DNA from: Hymenobacter lapidiphilus | Lineage (GTDB): Bacteria; Bacteroidota; Bacteroidia; Cytophagales; Hymenobacteraceae | Assembly (NCBI RefSeq): GCF_013377885.1 | Contig: NZ_JABKAU010000009.1 | Location: 86,109 to 150,108 of the forward strand | Length of the DNA stretch: 64,000 nt | Direction of reading: 5' to 3' | In this document: in pieces, positions 17,825 to 26,850 of the stretch | Layout of the letters: each line of letters begins with the position of its first letter | Position numbering within the stretch: position 1 is the first letter of the stretch | The notes under the pieces: generated by a model | What the model was told of the DNA's origin: nothing | What the model saw: the letters and a program-made list of their open reading frames with translations, nothing else | The model's database searches: none | Program-made: the position numbers and the translations under genes

Positions 17825-17913
17825 GCTGTTAGCTATTAGCTGCTGGCTGTTGGCTTCTGTTCAGGAGCCCGACCAGAAAGCTAGTAGCTAATAGCCATCA
17901 GCTAACAGCTTAA
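17821..17913. repeat. Inverted repeat between tldD1 and tldE1
   Basis: TTAAGCTGTTAGCT (17821-17834) and AGCTAACAGCTTAA (17900-17913) are exact complements. Inside are repeated TAGCTATTAGC-like motifs. The left arm includes the tldD1 stop codon, and the right arm ends 9 bases before the tldE1 ATG. It fills the spacer. Confidence 0.65.
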
Positions 17914-17922
17914 ACAGACAAC

Positions 17923-19242
17923 ATGGCCATCATTTCTCAGACCGAAGCGCAGGCAATTCTTACCAAAGTGCTCGGCTTCAGCAAAGCCGACGAGTGCGAA
18001 GCCACACTCAGCGGGCAGTCGGGCGGCAACGTGCGCTCGGCACGCAACGCCATCAGCACCAGCGGCGGCATCGACAACGTGAGTCTGGCGGTGGAAGCCC
18101 GGTTCGGCAAACGTTCGGGCGTGGCCACCTGCAACCAATTCGACGACGCCACGTTGCGCACCTGCGTAACGCGGGCCGAAGAAATTGCCCGCCTCGCCCC
18201 CGAAAGTCCCGAGTATATGCCCCTGCTCGGGGCCCAGAAGTACCTGCCCGTCACCAACAGCTTCGCCAAGGCAACGGCCGACATTACGCCCGATTACCGA
18301 GCCGAGCAGGTGGGCAACAGCATGGCCGTCAGCGCCGAGCGTAAGCTCAGCTCGGCGGCTTTCCTCAACGATTCGGCCGGCTTTGTTGCCAAGCGCAACA
18401 GCAAGGGCCTGGAGGCTTATCAGCAGCAGTCGGGCCTCGAGTTCAGCGTAACCGTGCGCACGCCCGACGGCACCGGCTCGGGCTACGCCATGGCCGACTA
18501 CAACGACGTGGCCAAGTTCGACGCCAAAACCCTGACCCGCATTGCCGCCGATAAAGCGGCCGGCTCGCGCAACGCCAAGGCCCTGGAGCCCGGCAAATAC
18601 ACCGTGATTCTGGAGCCCGCGGCAGCCGTGGATTTGCTCAACAACATGATGGGCTCCTTCGATGCCCGTAACGCCGACGAGGGCCGCTCGTTTCTGGGCA
18701 AAAAGGGGGGAGGCAACCGCAAGGGCGAAAAGCTCTTTGATGAGCGCGTGACCATCTATTCCGATCCGGCCAACGCCGAACTACCCGACCTGGTTTTCTC
18801 GGGCGACGGCCGGCCGCAGCAGCGGACCGCCTGGATTGAGAAAGGGGTGGTAAAGAACCTCTACTCCTCGCGCTACTGGGCCCAGAAAGCCGGCATCCCT
18901 GATATTGCGCGCCCGGGTGGCTGGATTATGGAAGGCGGCACCCAGAGCGTGCAGGACCTGATTAAGGGCACGGCCAAGGGCATTCTGGTGACGCGCTTGT
19001 GGTACATCCGCGCTGTCGACCCGCAGACGCTGCTGTACACCGGCCTGACCCGGGACGGTACGTTCTACATCGAGAACGGTCAGATCAAGTTTCCGGTGAA
19101 GAACTTCCGCTTCAACGAGAGCCCGATTATCATGCTCAACAACCTCGAAGCCTTCGGCAAGCCCGTGCGCGTGGGCGGCAACCTGGTACCCCCGCTTAAA
19201 ATCCGCGACTTCACCTTCACCAGCCTTTCCGACGCCGTCTAA
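17923..19242 (+). CDS. TldE/PmbA-like subunit, copy 1
   Basis: The 439-residue protein matches the TldE (PmbA) half of the TldD/TldE family: ADECEATLSGQSGGNVRSAR, FGKRSGVATCNQFDD, VTVRTPDGTGSGYAMADY, GGTQSVQDLIKGTAKGILVT, RLWYIRAVDPQTLLYTGLTR and the closing PPLKIRDFTFTSLSDAV. No HExxxH motif is present, as expected for the non-catalytic partner. There is no signal peptide, whereas its TldD partner carries an RR-type signal. The two could be exported together as a complex, a hitch-hiker mode known for some Tat substrates (inference). Confidence 0.9.
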   Translation: MAIISQTEAQAILTKVLGFSKADECEATLSGQSGGNVRSARNAISTSGGIDNVSLAVEARFGKRSGVATCNQFDDATLRTCVTRAEEIARLAPESPEYMPLLGAQKYLPVTNSFAKATADITPDYRAEQVGNSMAVSAERKLSSAAFLNDSAGFVAKRNSKGLEAYQQQSGLEFSVTVRTPDGTGSGYAMADYNDVAKFDAKTLTRIAADKAAGSRNAKALEPGKYTVILEPAAAVDLLNNMMGSFDARNADEGRSFLGKKGGGNRKGEKLFDERVTIYSDPANAELPDLVFSGDGRPQQRTAWIEKGVVKNLYSSRYWAQKAGIPDIARPGGWIMEGGTQSVQDLIKGTAKGILVTRLWYIRAVDPQTLLYTGLTRDGTFYIENGQIKFPVKNFRFNESPIIMLNNLEAFGKPVRVGGNLVPPLKIRDFTFTSLSDAV

Positions 19243-19423
19243 ATCACAGATGTTACAGATGGTGCGGATGAAAAGGATTCGTCCTACTAGTCACGCATTC
19301 CGCGTCATTCAGCAGAACAAATCCCTTTCATCCGCACCATCTGTAATTCATCTGCAACACCCATGATTCAGAACGAATCTGTGCCATCTGTGCCATCTGT
19401 ACCATCTGCAACATCTGTGATTT
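19241..19423. repeat. Inverted repeat with CATCTGT units between the two tldD/tldE pairs
   Basis: The 23-base arms 19241-19263 and 19401-19423 are complementary with one mismatch. Inside, the unit (A/G/C)CATCTGT recurs on the right half (for example near 19382, 19391, 19400 and 19409), and a second pair, GGTGCGGATGAAA and TTTCATCCGCACC, forms an inner hairpin. The arms touch the tldE1 stop codon and the tldD2 ATG (19425). Confidence 0.7.
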
Positions 19424-19424
19424 T

Positions 19425-21074
19425 ATGAAACGACGTGATTTTGTGGGCCTGACGGGCCTGGCCGCCAGCGCCCTGTGGCTGCCCGCTATTCCGGGCTTTG
19501 CCGGCGACCTAGTAGACCCCATGCGCCTGCTGGAGCCGGGCCTCGATGTGGCCGCCAAAAAGCGCCTGGCCGATGTGGCTCTAAACACCGCCAAATCGGC
19601 CGGTGCTTCCTATGCCGACGTGCGCATTGGGCGCTACCTCAACCAGGGCGTGTTCACCCGCGAAAAGCAGGTGCAGAACATCGTCAGCTCCGAGAGTTTC
19701 GGGGTGGGCGTGCGCGTAATTGCCAACGGCACCTGGGGCTTCTCGGCTACCAACACCGTAACCGAGGCCGGCATCGCCAAGGCCACGCTGCTGGCTGTGC
19801 AGATTGCCAAAGCCAACAGCAAGGTGCAGAAGGAGCAGGTGCAGCTGGCTCCGCAGAAAGGATTTGGGGAGGTTTCGTGGAAGGCGCCCATCAAGCAGAA
19901 CGCCTTCGAAGTACCCATCAAAGACAAGGTAGATTTGCTGCTGGCCACCAACGCGGCGGCCCTAAGCAACGGCGCCTCGTTCGTGAACTCGGTGCTGTTT
20001 CAGGTGAACGAGCAGAAGTATTTTGCCTCCACCGATGGCTCCTACATCGACCAGGACATCCACCGCATCTTCCCCACGTTTGGCGTGACGGTAGTGGACC
20101 GTGCCTCGGGCAAATTCCGCTCGCGTTCGGCCCTCAGTGCCCCCATGGGCCTGGGATACGAGTACCTGCAGCCCATGGCCGAAGACAAGATTGCCGGCCC
20201 CGCTGGCACCGGCCTCATCGGCTACAAAAACAGCTACGACATGCTGGCCGATGCCGCCCTGGCCGCCAAACAGGCCAAGGAGAAGCTCACCGCCAAATCA
20301 GTAACGGCCGGCAAGTATGACCTCGTGCTCGACCCGCACCATCTGGGCCTGACCATCCACGAATCGGTGGGCCACCCGCTGGAGCTGGACCGCGTGCTGG
20401 GCTACGAGGCCAACTACGCCGGCACCTCGTTCGCCACCCTCGACTGGAAAGCCAAGGGCCAGCCCTACGGCTCGAAGCAGGTGAACATTGTGGCCGACAA
20501 GCTACAGCCCGGCTCGCTGGGCGCCGTGGGCTGGGATGATGAGGGCGTGAAAACGAAGGAGTGGATGCTCATCAACGACGGCAAGCTGGTAGACTACCAG
20601 AAAATCCGCGACCAAGCCCACATTATGGGGCAGAAGGAGTCGGATGGCTGCTGCTACTCGCAGTCGTGGCAGGATGTGCAGTTCCAGCGCATGCCCAACG
20701 TGAGCCTCAAGCCGAACACCAGCAAAATGAGTGTGGATGAGATGGTGAGCAAGGTGGACAAGGGTATTTACATTGCCGGCAACGGCTCGTTCTCCATCGA
20801 CCAGCAGCGCTACAACTCGCAGTTTGGCGGGCAGGTGTTCTACGCCATCGAGAAGGGCAAAATCACGGAGATGCTCGAAGACGTGGCCTACCAGACCAAC
20901 ACGCTCGAGTTCTGGAACTCCTGCGCCGGCTCCTGCGACCAGTCGGACTACCGGCTCGCGGGCTTCTTCAATGACGGCAAAGGCCAGCCCAGCCAGAGCT
21001 CGGCCGTGAGCCACGGCTCGGCCACCACGCGCTTCAACAACGTGAACGTCATCAACGTCGCCCGGAAAATTTAA
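19425..21074 (+). CDS. TldD-like metallopeptidase, copy 2
   Basis: The 549-residue protein has exactly the same length as copy 1 and is nearly identical over long stretches, including the KRRDFVGLTGLAA signal, the HESVGH zinc motif at residues 312-317, and GKYDLVLDP. Differences cluster in surface-like segments (for example KEQVQLAPQKGFGEVSWKAP against KEPVQLAAQKGQGVVSWKTP). It clearly arose by duplication of the whole tldD-tldE pair. The role is inferred as for copy 1. Retaining two intact pairs suggests dosage or slightly different substrates. Confidence 0.9.
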   Translation: MKRRDFVGLTGLAASALWLPAIPGFAGDLVDPMRLLEPGLDVAAKKRLADVALNTAKSAGASYADVRIGRYLNQGVFTREKQVQNIVSSESFGVGVRVIANGTWGFSATNTVTEAGIAKATLLAVQIAKANSKVQKEQVQLAPQKGFGEVSWKAPIKQNAFEVPIKDKVDLLLATNAAALSNGASFVNSVLFQVNEQKYFASTDGSYIDQDIHRIFPTFGVTVVDRASGKFRSRSALSAPMGLGYEYLQPMAEDKIAGPAGTGLIGYKNSYDMLADAALAAKQAKEKLTAKSVTAGKYDLVLDPHHLGLTIHESVGHPLELDRVLGYEANYAGTSFATLDWKAKGQPYGSKQVNIVADKLQPGSLGAVGWDDEGVKTKEWMLINDGKLVDYQKIRDQAHIMGQKESDGCCYSQSWQDVQFQRMPNVSLKPNTSKMSVDEMVSKVDKGIYIAGNGSFSIDQQRYNSQFGGQVFYAIEKGKITEMLEDVAYQTNTLEFWNSCAGSCDQSDYRLAGFFNDGKGQPSQSSAVSHGSATTRFNNVNVINVARKI

Positions 21075-21094
21075 GCTGTTTAGAAAATCGAAAG

Positions 21095-21195
21095 ACCGTC
21101 ATGCTGAGCGCAGTCGAAGCATATCTACCTCTGACTAATTCTTGCTGAAAACAACGAAGCGGTAGAGATGCTTCGACTGCGCTCAGCATGACGGT
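21095..21195. repeat. Long palindrome (GTCATGCTGAGCGCAG family), copy 1
   Basis: ACCGTCATGCTGAGCGCAGT at the left end (21095 on) and its complement at the right end (to 21195) form an arm of about 33 bases. The stem runs through CGAAGCAT and TCTACC, with a ~35-base unpaired centre. It lies between tldD2 and tldE2. Relatives are at 42746-42858, the split halves at 25216-25257 and 25763-25796, and the short form at 54865-54910. Confidence 0.85.
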
Positions 21196-21252
21196 ACGCT
21201 TACGATTGACACCTTCCCAAACATCTGTCATATAACAGCTTAATCCATAATC

Positions 21253-22578
21253 ATGGCTATCCTTTCCAAAGACGAAGCCCAGGCCATCCTGAAAAAGGTG
21301 CTGGGCTTCAGTAAAGCCGATGAGTGCCAGGCTAACCTGAGCGGGCGCACCACCGGCAACGTACGCTACGCCCGCAACTCGGTGAGCACCGCCGGCGCCA
21401 CCGACAACGTGAGCCTGGCCGTGGAAGCGCGCTTCGGCAAACGCTCGGGCGTGGCCACCTGCAACGAGTTCGACGACGCCACGCTGAAGCGTTGCGTGCA
21501 GCGAGCCGAAGAAATTGCGCGCCTCGCCCCCGAAGATGCCGAGTACATGCCCCTGCTCGGGCCTCAGCAGTACCTCACGCCCAAGGCCTACGCCGCCAGC
21601 ACCGCCGCCATCAGCCCCGACTTCCGGGCCCAGGCGGCCGGCGACAGTATTGCCCTGTGCACGGCCAAAAACCTGACGGCTGCCGGCTACCTCGAAGACG
21701 GTGCTTACTTCCAGGCGCTGCGCAACAACAAGGGCCTCGAAGCCTACCAGCAAAGCACCAACGTCGATTTCAGCATCACGGTGCGCACGCCCGACGGCAC
21801 CGGCTCGGGCTACGCCACCGCCGACTACACCGACGCGGCCAAGTTCAACGCCAAAAACCTCACCCAGCTGGCCGCCGACAAAGCCGCCGGTTCGCGCAAC
21901 GCCCGGGCCCTGGAACCCGGCAAGTACACTGTTATTCTGGAGCCCGCCGCGCTGGCTTCGGATGAGGGGCTGCTCAACAACCTCATGTACAGCCTCGGGG
22001 CCCGCGAGGCCGACGAAGGCCGCTCGTTCCTCAGCAAAAAGGGCGGCGGCAACAAGGTGGGCGAAAAGCTCTTCGATGAGCGCATCACCATCTACTCCGA
22101 CCCGCTGAATGCCGAGGTACCCAGCGGGGTGTTCGATGGCGAAGGGCTACCGGTAAAGCGCATGACCTGGATTGATAAGGGGAAGGTTTCCAACCTCTAT
22201 TACTCGCGCTACTGGGGCCAGAAAAGCGGCAAGCCCGCCACGGCTTTCCCCGGCAACTGGATTATGGAAGGCGGCACCCAGAGCGTGCAGGACCTGATTA
22301 AGGGCACGGCCAAAGGCATCCTGGTAACCCGCCTGTGGTACATTCGCGACGTAGACCCGCAAACGCTGCTCTACACCGGCCTCACGCGCGACGGTACGTT
22401 CTACATCGAAAACGGCCAGATCAAGTTCCCCATCAAGAACTTCCGATTCAACGAGTCGCCGGTAATCATGCTCAACAACGTGGAGGCCATCGGCCGCCCG
22501 GTGCGCATCGGCGGCAACCTGGTGCCCCCGCTCAAAATTCGCGACTTTACGTTTACCAGCCTCTCGGACGCGGTGTAA
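21253..22578 (+). CDS. TldE/PmbA-like subunit, copy 2
   Basis: The 441-residue paralogue of the protein at 17923 keeps the same landmarks (FGKRSGVATCNEFDDATL, VTVRTPDGTGSGYATADY, GGTQSVQDLIKGTAKGILVT, PPLKIRDFTFTSLSDAV). It has a two-residue insertion near LASDEGLLNN. It lacks the zinc motif and a signal peptide. It follows tldD2 by 178 bases, most of which is the palindrome at 21095-21195. It presumably pairs with tldD2, but cross-pairing between the two sets is possible. Confidence 0.9.
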   Translation: MAILSKDEAQAILKKVLGFSKADECQANLSGRTTGNVRYARNSVSTAGATDNVSLAVEARFGKRSGVATCNEFDDATLKRCVQRAEEIARLAPEDAEYMPLLGPQQYLTPKAYAASTAAISPDFRAQAAGDSIALCTAKNLTAAGYLEDGAYFQALRNNKGLEAYQQSTNVDFSITVRTPDGTGSGYATADYTDAAKFNAKNLTQLAADKAAGSRNARALEPGKYTVILEPAALASDEGLLNNLMYSLGAREADEGRSFLSKKGGGNKVGEKLFDERITIYSDPLNAEVPSGVFDGEGLPVKRMTWIDKGKVSNLYYSRYWGQKSGKPATAFPGNWIMEGGTQSVQDLIKGTAKGILVTRLWYIRDVDPQTLLYTGLTRDGTFYIENGQIKFPIKNFRFNESPVIMLNNVEAIGRPVRIGGNLVPPLKIRDFTFTSLSDAV

Positions 22579-22607
22579 GCCGATGCCGCGTTGCCTGCGC
22601 ATGCGAG

Positions 22608-22640
22608 GGCCCATCCGGCAGTTGGCCGGATGGGCCTTTT
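22608..22640 (+). terminator. Rho-independent terminator after tldE2
   Basis: Complementary 12-base arms (22608-22619 and 22625-22636) surround a 5-base loop and are followed by TTTT. This places a transcript end 30 bases after the tldE2 stop and before the DUF4159 gene. Confidence 0.8.
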
Positions 22641-22718
22641 GCTGCAGCCGGCCGCGAAAAGGCCGCCGGCAGTGCAACCCCGGGGGGCCTCGTCGCTTCC
22701 TTTACCAACCGCCGCATC

Positions 22719-23366
22719 ATGGCGCTCCTACCTGTTCTTATGCCCGCTGCTGCTTTCACTTTCGTGCGCCTCAAGTACCAATCCGGCGACTGGGACGCAG
22801 TGGATGAACGGATGCCGGCCAACCTGCTCCATTCGCTGGTGCAGTATACCAAGGTGCCCGTCGCGCCCAAGGAAAAAGTGGTGGCCCTGGATTCGGAGGA
22901 GTTGTTTCGCTACCCGTTCTGCTACCTCTCGGGCCACCGGCTGGTGCAGTTTTCGGCCGCCGAGAAGAAGATTTTCGAGCAGTATGTGCGCGGCGGTGGC
23001 TTCGTGTTCGTCGATGACTGCAACCACGACATCGACGGGCTGTTTGCGCGCTCGTTTGAGGAGCAGATGCGGGTGTGTTTCGGGGCCGGGGCGCTGAAAA
23101 AGCTGCCGAAGTCGCACCCGATTTACTCGCAGTTTTTTCCCTTCCCCGACGGCCCGCCCAACACCGGTTTCGAGCTCAACGGCTGGGGCGACGACCTGGT
23201 GCACGACTACCTCAAAGGCATTGAAATAGACGGCCGCCTACGCGTGCTCTACTCCAACAAAGACTACGGCTGCGAGTGGGACTACGACTTCCGCAACAAG
23301 CGCTTCCTGGCCGAAGACAACACCAAATTCGGCGTCAACATCATCCTGTACGCCCTCACGGCCTGA
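22719..23366 (+). CDS. DUF4159 domain protein
   Basis: The 215-residue protein has a short hydrophobic start (MALLPVLMPAAAFTF) followed by the DUF4159 pattern: FVRLKYQSGDWDAVDERMPA, NLLHSLVQYT, LFRYPFCYLSGHRLVQFSA, YVRGGGFVFVDDCNHDIDG and the end DNTKFGVNIILYALTA. The fold resembles a periplasmic glutamine-amidotransferase-like domain. DUF4159 proteins occur with MoxR, DUF58, BatA-type and DUF4175 genes, as they do here downstream. Function is unknown; a role in envelope assembly or stress is inferred from context. The start at 22719 is the first that gives the hydrophobic leader. Confidence 0.88.
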   Translation: MALLPVLMPAAAFTFVRLKYQSGDWDAVDERMPANLLHSLVQYTKVPVAPKEKVVALDSEELFRYPFCYLSGHRLVQFSAAEKKIFEQYVRGGGFVFVDDCNHDIDGLFARSFEEQMRVCFGAGALKKLPKSHPIYSQFFPFPDGPPNTGFELNGWGDDLVHDYLKGIEIDGRLRVLYSNKDYGCEWDYDFRNKRFLAEDNTKFGVNIILYALTA

Positions 23367-23381
23367 CGCCGGCGCCGCCGG

Positions 23382-24047
23382 CTAAAAGCGGTAGCCCAGG
23401 CTGAACCGGGCATCCGGCATAATAATGCCTTGCTCATAATGCGTCGAATCATCGGAGCAGTTGATGCAGCCGATCGGGACAGCCGAATTGTTCAGCTGTT
23501 TCCAACCCATTATCCCCAGTGAAGTATCGAACAACAGACGGCTTTGGGGTCCAAATGTCGTCTGCCACCCTATTGCGCCACCCGCACCGCCCAGCACCCG
23601 ACGTTGGATGTACCCGGAAGGCGTGTACCATACGAAGGAAGCCAGATAGTCCCGCTTCACCAGCCGCGCGCCAACCATCGGAGCCACGTAGAGGCCCGTA
23701 AGTCCGGTTGGATGGCGAGGCGTGGCGACGTAATAGCGCATTTGCAGCGCCAGCCCCGTTATTCGTTCTTTGGCGTTGCCCGCATCGAGCAGCGCCTCCA
23801 CGTTGCCGCTCACATGTGGCCCCAGTTGCCGTTCGTAGCCCACCAACAGAGGTAGCGCCGTGCCTCCATCGAGTAGATAGGACAGATTACGCACCAGCAC
23901 TACGAGGACATCGAGCCGCACAACATTGCGGTATGCCCGAACTGAAGGCCGTAGCGAATCGGCCGGCGTGGAGTGCACCTGCGCAAGGGCCGCACTACTA
24001 CTCAGCAGCAGCAAAAACAGGGCAGCAAAACGTATCGTTGTTTTCAT
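23382..24047 (-). CDS. Secreted beta-barrel-like outer membrane protein
   Basis: The 221-residue product has a signal peptide, KTTIRFAALFLLLLSSSAAL, ending at ALAQ. The mature part shows alternating hydrophobic strands (ALPLLVGYERQLGPHVSGNV, GLALQMRYYVATPR, GLYVAPMVGARLV) and a final strand MPDARFSLGYRF that ends in Phe, the classic outer-membrane C-terminal signature. It has two Cys in a short loop (GCINCSD). It runs opposite to its neighbours and separates DUF4159 from MoxR. No family name can be given with confidence. Confidence 0.75.
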   Translation of the reverse strand: MKTTIRFAALFLLLLSSSAALAQVHSTPADSLRPSVRAYRNVVRLDVLVVLVRNLSYLLDGGTALPLLVGYERQLGPHVSGNVEALLDAGNAKERITGLALQMRYYVATPRHPTGLTGLYVAPMVGARLVKRDYLASFVWYTPSGYIQRRVLGGAGGAIGWQTTFGPQSRLLFDTSLGIMGWKQLNNSAVPIGCINCSDDSTHYEQGIIMPDARFSLGYRF

Positions 24048-24213
24048 AGCTCGAAACAAGCGCCTACTTTGCCGGAGCACAAACCAGGTTTGGACCGAAT
24101 CAGACTTTTTGGTAACAGAAATATAGCTCTCGAACCCACCTGCCACGCATCCTTGCGGCGCTTTTACCAGACTTTACCTCAGCCCCAGTTCCTAAGCCTT
24201 CCAACCCCCCAAA

Positions 24214-25188
<975 letters not shown>

Positions 25189-25215
25189 GGGTGACTTTAA
25201 AAGATACAAAGGCTT

Positions 25216-25257
25216 GTCGTGCTGAGCGCAGCCGAAGTATATATCCCTCTTCTGCTG
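25216..25257. repeat. Left half of a split GTCATGCTGAGCGCAG palindrome
   Basis: GTCGTGCTGAGCGCAGCCGA and the following ~22 bases match the left arm of the family seen intact at 42746-42858, but no complementary arm follows at once. The matching right half lies 500 bases downstream, at 25763-25796, beyond an AT-rich gene. Confidence 0.65.
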
Positions 25258-25329
25258 TGCTCGTTCTAACATACTAGTTATCGACTATTAAGCTTGTACA
25301 ATAATTCACAAAACACTTCTTAATACTCG

Positions 25330-25761
25330 ATGAACGCAGCATTCTACCTCTCCTTTCTACTGATAAATTACTATATGTTATTTGTGCTTCCTAAAAGGAT
25401 TTCCAGAACTAGACTTGTACTCGGCTTAGCACTATTACTCATATTATTAATTGGGTTCTCAGCGCTAATAAAAGACCACATAAGTCCATTTGCTAACTCA
25501 GGTAGAATTTTTCTTAATGCTATCGGAACTTCCATCCAAATGATAATTATGGTTTCCGTGGTGAATCAATTTTTAATATTTTCGATAAATCGCATGAAAA
25601 AGTTTCATGAAGAAAATAACCAAGAGAATATACATAGATTTCCTGTCAGCGTACTTATACAGCATCATGACAAAATAAAGAAAGTGTTTGCATGGTTTTG
25701 GTTCATTGGTACTATGATGATTCTAAGCAGCGTATGGTTCAGAGATAAGTGGATACAATGA
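25330..25761 (+). CDS. AT-rich membrane protein of unknown function, inserted between moxR and DUF58
   Basis: The 143-residue protein has four hydrophobic segments: YLSFLLINYYMLFVLP, LVLGLALLLILLIGFSALI, IGTSIQMIIMVSVVNQFLIF and VFAWFWFIGTMMILSS. A charged loop (NRMKKFHEENNQENIHRFPV) separates the third and fourth. Base and codon use are strikingly AT-rich (TTA, ATA, AAA and AGA codons) compared with the GC-rich neighbours, which suggests recent acquisition. It is bracketed by the halves of a palindrome. No family is recognised. An immunity or small-effector role cannot be judged from sequence. Confidence 0.7.
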   Translation: MNAAFYLSFLLINYYMLFVLPKRISRTRLVLGLALLLILLIGFSALIKDHISPFANSGRIFLNAIGTSIQMIIMVSVVNQFLIFSINRMKKFHEENNQENIHRFPVSVLIQHHDKIKKVFAWFWFIGTMMILSSVWFRDKWIQ

Positions 25762-25762
25762 A

Positions 25763-25796
25763 GCGGCAGAGATTCTTCTGCTACGCCCAGCATGAC
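25763..25796. repeat. Right half of the split palindrome
   Basis: GCGGCAGAGATTCTTCTGCT and ACGCCCAGCATGAC match, with several substitutions, the right arm of the element at 42746-42858 (GCGGTAGAGATGCTTCGGCT ... CTCAGCATGACC). It begins directly after the TGA of the AT-rich gene. Confidence 0.65.
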
Positions 25797-25837
25797 TGCT
25801 CGTTTGCGGCAAAACCACCCACCAAGAACCAAGCAAA

Positions 25838-26713
25838 ATGCTTACGCCCGAACACCTGCACACCTTGCACAACCTGCCGCTGGCCGCCCGCCAAGCGGCC
25901 GAGGGGCTGCTGCACGGCGCCCACCTGAGCCGACGCAAGGGCGCGGGTATGGAGTTCAGCCAGTACCGCCCCTACCAGCCCGGCGACGATTTGCGCCGCC
26001 TCGACTGGCGCTTAGCAGCCCGCTCCGACCGTTACTACCTGCGCGAATCGGAGGTGGATACCAGCCTGACGGTGCACCTGGTGCTCGATGCCACGGCCAG
26101 CATGAACCACCGCGACGACAACGGCCTGAGCAAACTCGAATACGGCCGCCTGCTGTGCGCCGCGCTGGCCTACGTAGCTACCCAGCAGGGCGACGCGGTG
26201 GCCCTGACGGTGTTGCACCCCGGCGGCCTGCGCCATCTGCCCGCCCGCGCCGATGCCCGCCAGTTGCCCCGCCTCTACCACGCCCTCGAAACCGCCGATG
26301 CCACCGGCCAATTCCCCGATACGGCCACGCTCGCGCCCCTCACCGCCCGCCGCCAACCGGCCCTCACCATTTGCCTAACCGATTGGTACGAGGAAAACGG
26401 CGAAGTCGAGCAGTTGCTGACGCGGCTGCGGGCGGCCTCGGGCGAGGTGCTGGTGCTGCACCTGATGGCCCGCAATGAGTTGGAATTCACGTTCCGTGGG
26501 GCCGTGACGTTCGAGGACCTCGAAACCGGCCAGCAACTGCAGCTCGATGCCGGCCAGCAGCGCCAAATTTGGCAGCAGCAGCTGCAACCCTGGCTGCAGG
26601 CCACTGCCCGCCGCGCCCGCACTCTCGGCTTCGACTACCAGCTGCTGAGCACCGCTGAACCCCTCACCGACGCCCTCCGCGAATTTCTGCGCCGCCGCGC
26701 CCGGGGAGCGTAG
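25838..26713 (+). CDS. DUF58 domain protein (MoxR partner)
   Basis: The 291-residue protein shows the DUF58 signature at residues ~30-70: LSRRKGAGMEFSQYRPYQPG, DDLRRLDWRLAARSDRYYLR, ESEVDTSLTVHLVLDATASM. The last of these begins a von Willebrand-like fold with DATAS in place of a full DxSxS metal site. It ends in an Arg-rich tail. There is no signal peptide or membrane segment, so it is probably cytosolic or membrane-associated. DUF58 proteins work with MoxR ATPases and BatA-type membrane proteins in envelope stress or maturation systems. Confidence 0.9.
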   Translation: MLTPEHLHTLHNLPLAARQAAEGLLHGAHLSRRKGAGMEFSQYRPYQPGDDLRRLDWRLAARSDRYYLRESEVDTSLTVHLVLDATASMNHRDDNGLSKLEYGRLLCAALAYVATQQGDAVALTVLHPGGLRHLPARADARQLPRLYHALETADATGQFPDTATLAPLTARRQPALTICLTDWYEENGEVEQLLTRLRAASGEVLVLHLMARNELEFTFRGAVTFEDLETGQQLQLDAGQQRQIWQQQLQPWLQATARRARTLGFDYQLLSTAEPLTDALREFLRRRARGA

Positions 26714-26837
26714 AGGCGTAATACCTTGCCGCAACTACCGCCACCGTTTCCCGTCTGTATTTTCGCATTTTCCACTTATTGGTAATTCCTGAAGCGGCAG
26801 TCCAAAGCCTGTAGCTTGCGGCTTGCCACTTGTAGCG

Positions 26838-26848
26838 CCCCCCCCCCC
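26838..26848 (+). repeat. C11 homopolymer just upstream of the BatA-like start
   Basis: Eleven consecutive C residues lie 2 bases before TTTTGCCGCC, where translation of the next gene probably begins at TTG (26851). The upstream in-frame region is closed by TAG at 26833. Runs of this length are prone to slippage. Confidence 0.85.
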
Positions 26849-26850
26849 TT

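Noticed and set aside
19241..19423. Possible CRISPR array because of the recurring CATCTGT unit
   Set aside because: The unit is 7-9 bases with spacing of about 9 bases. There are no 25-40 base repeats or spacers and no cas genes.
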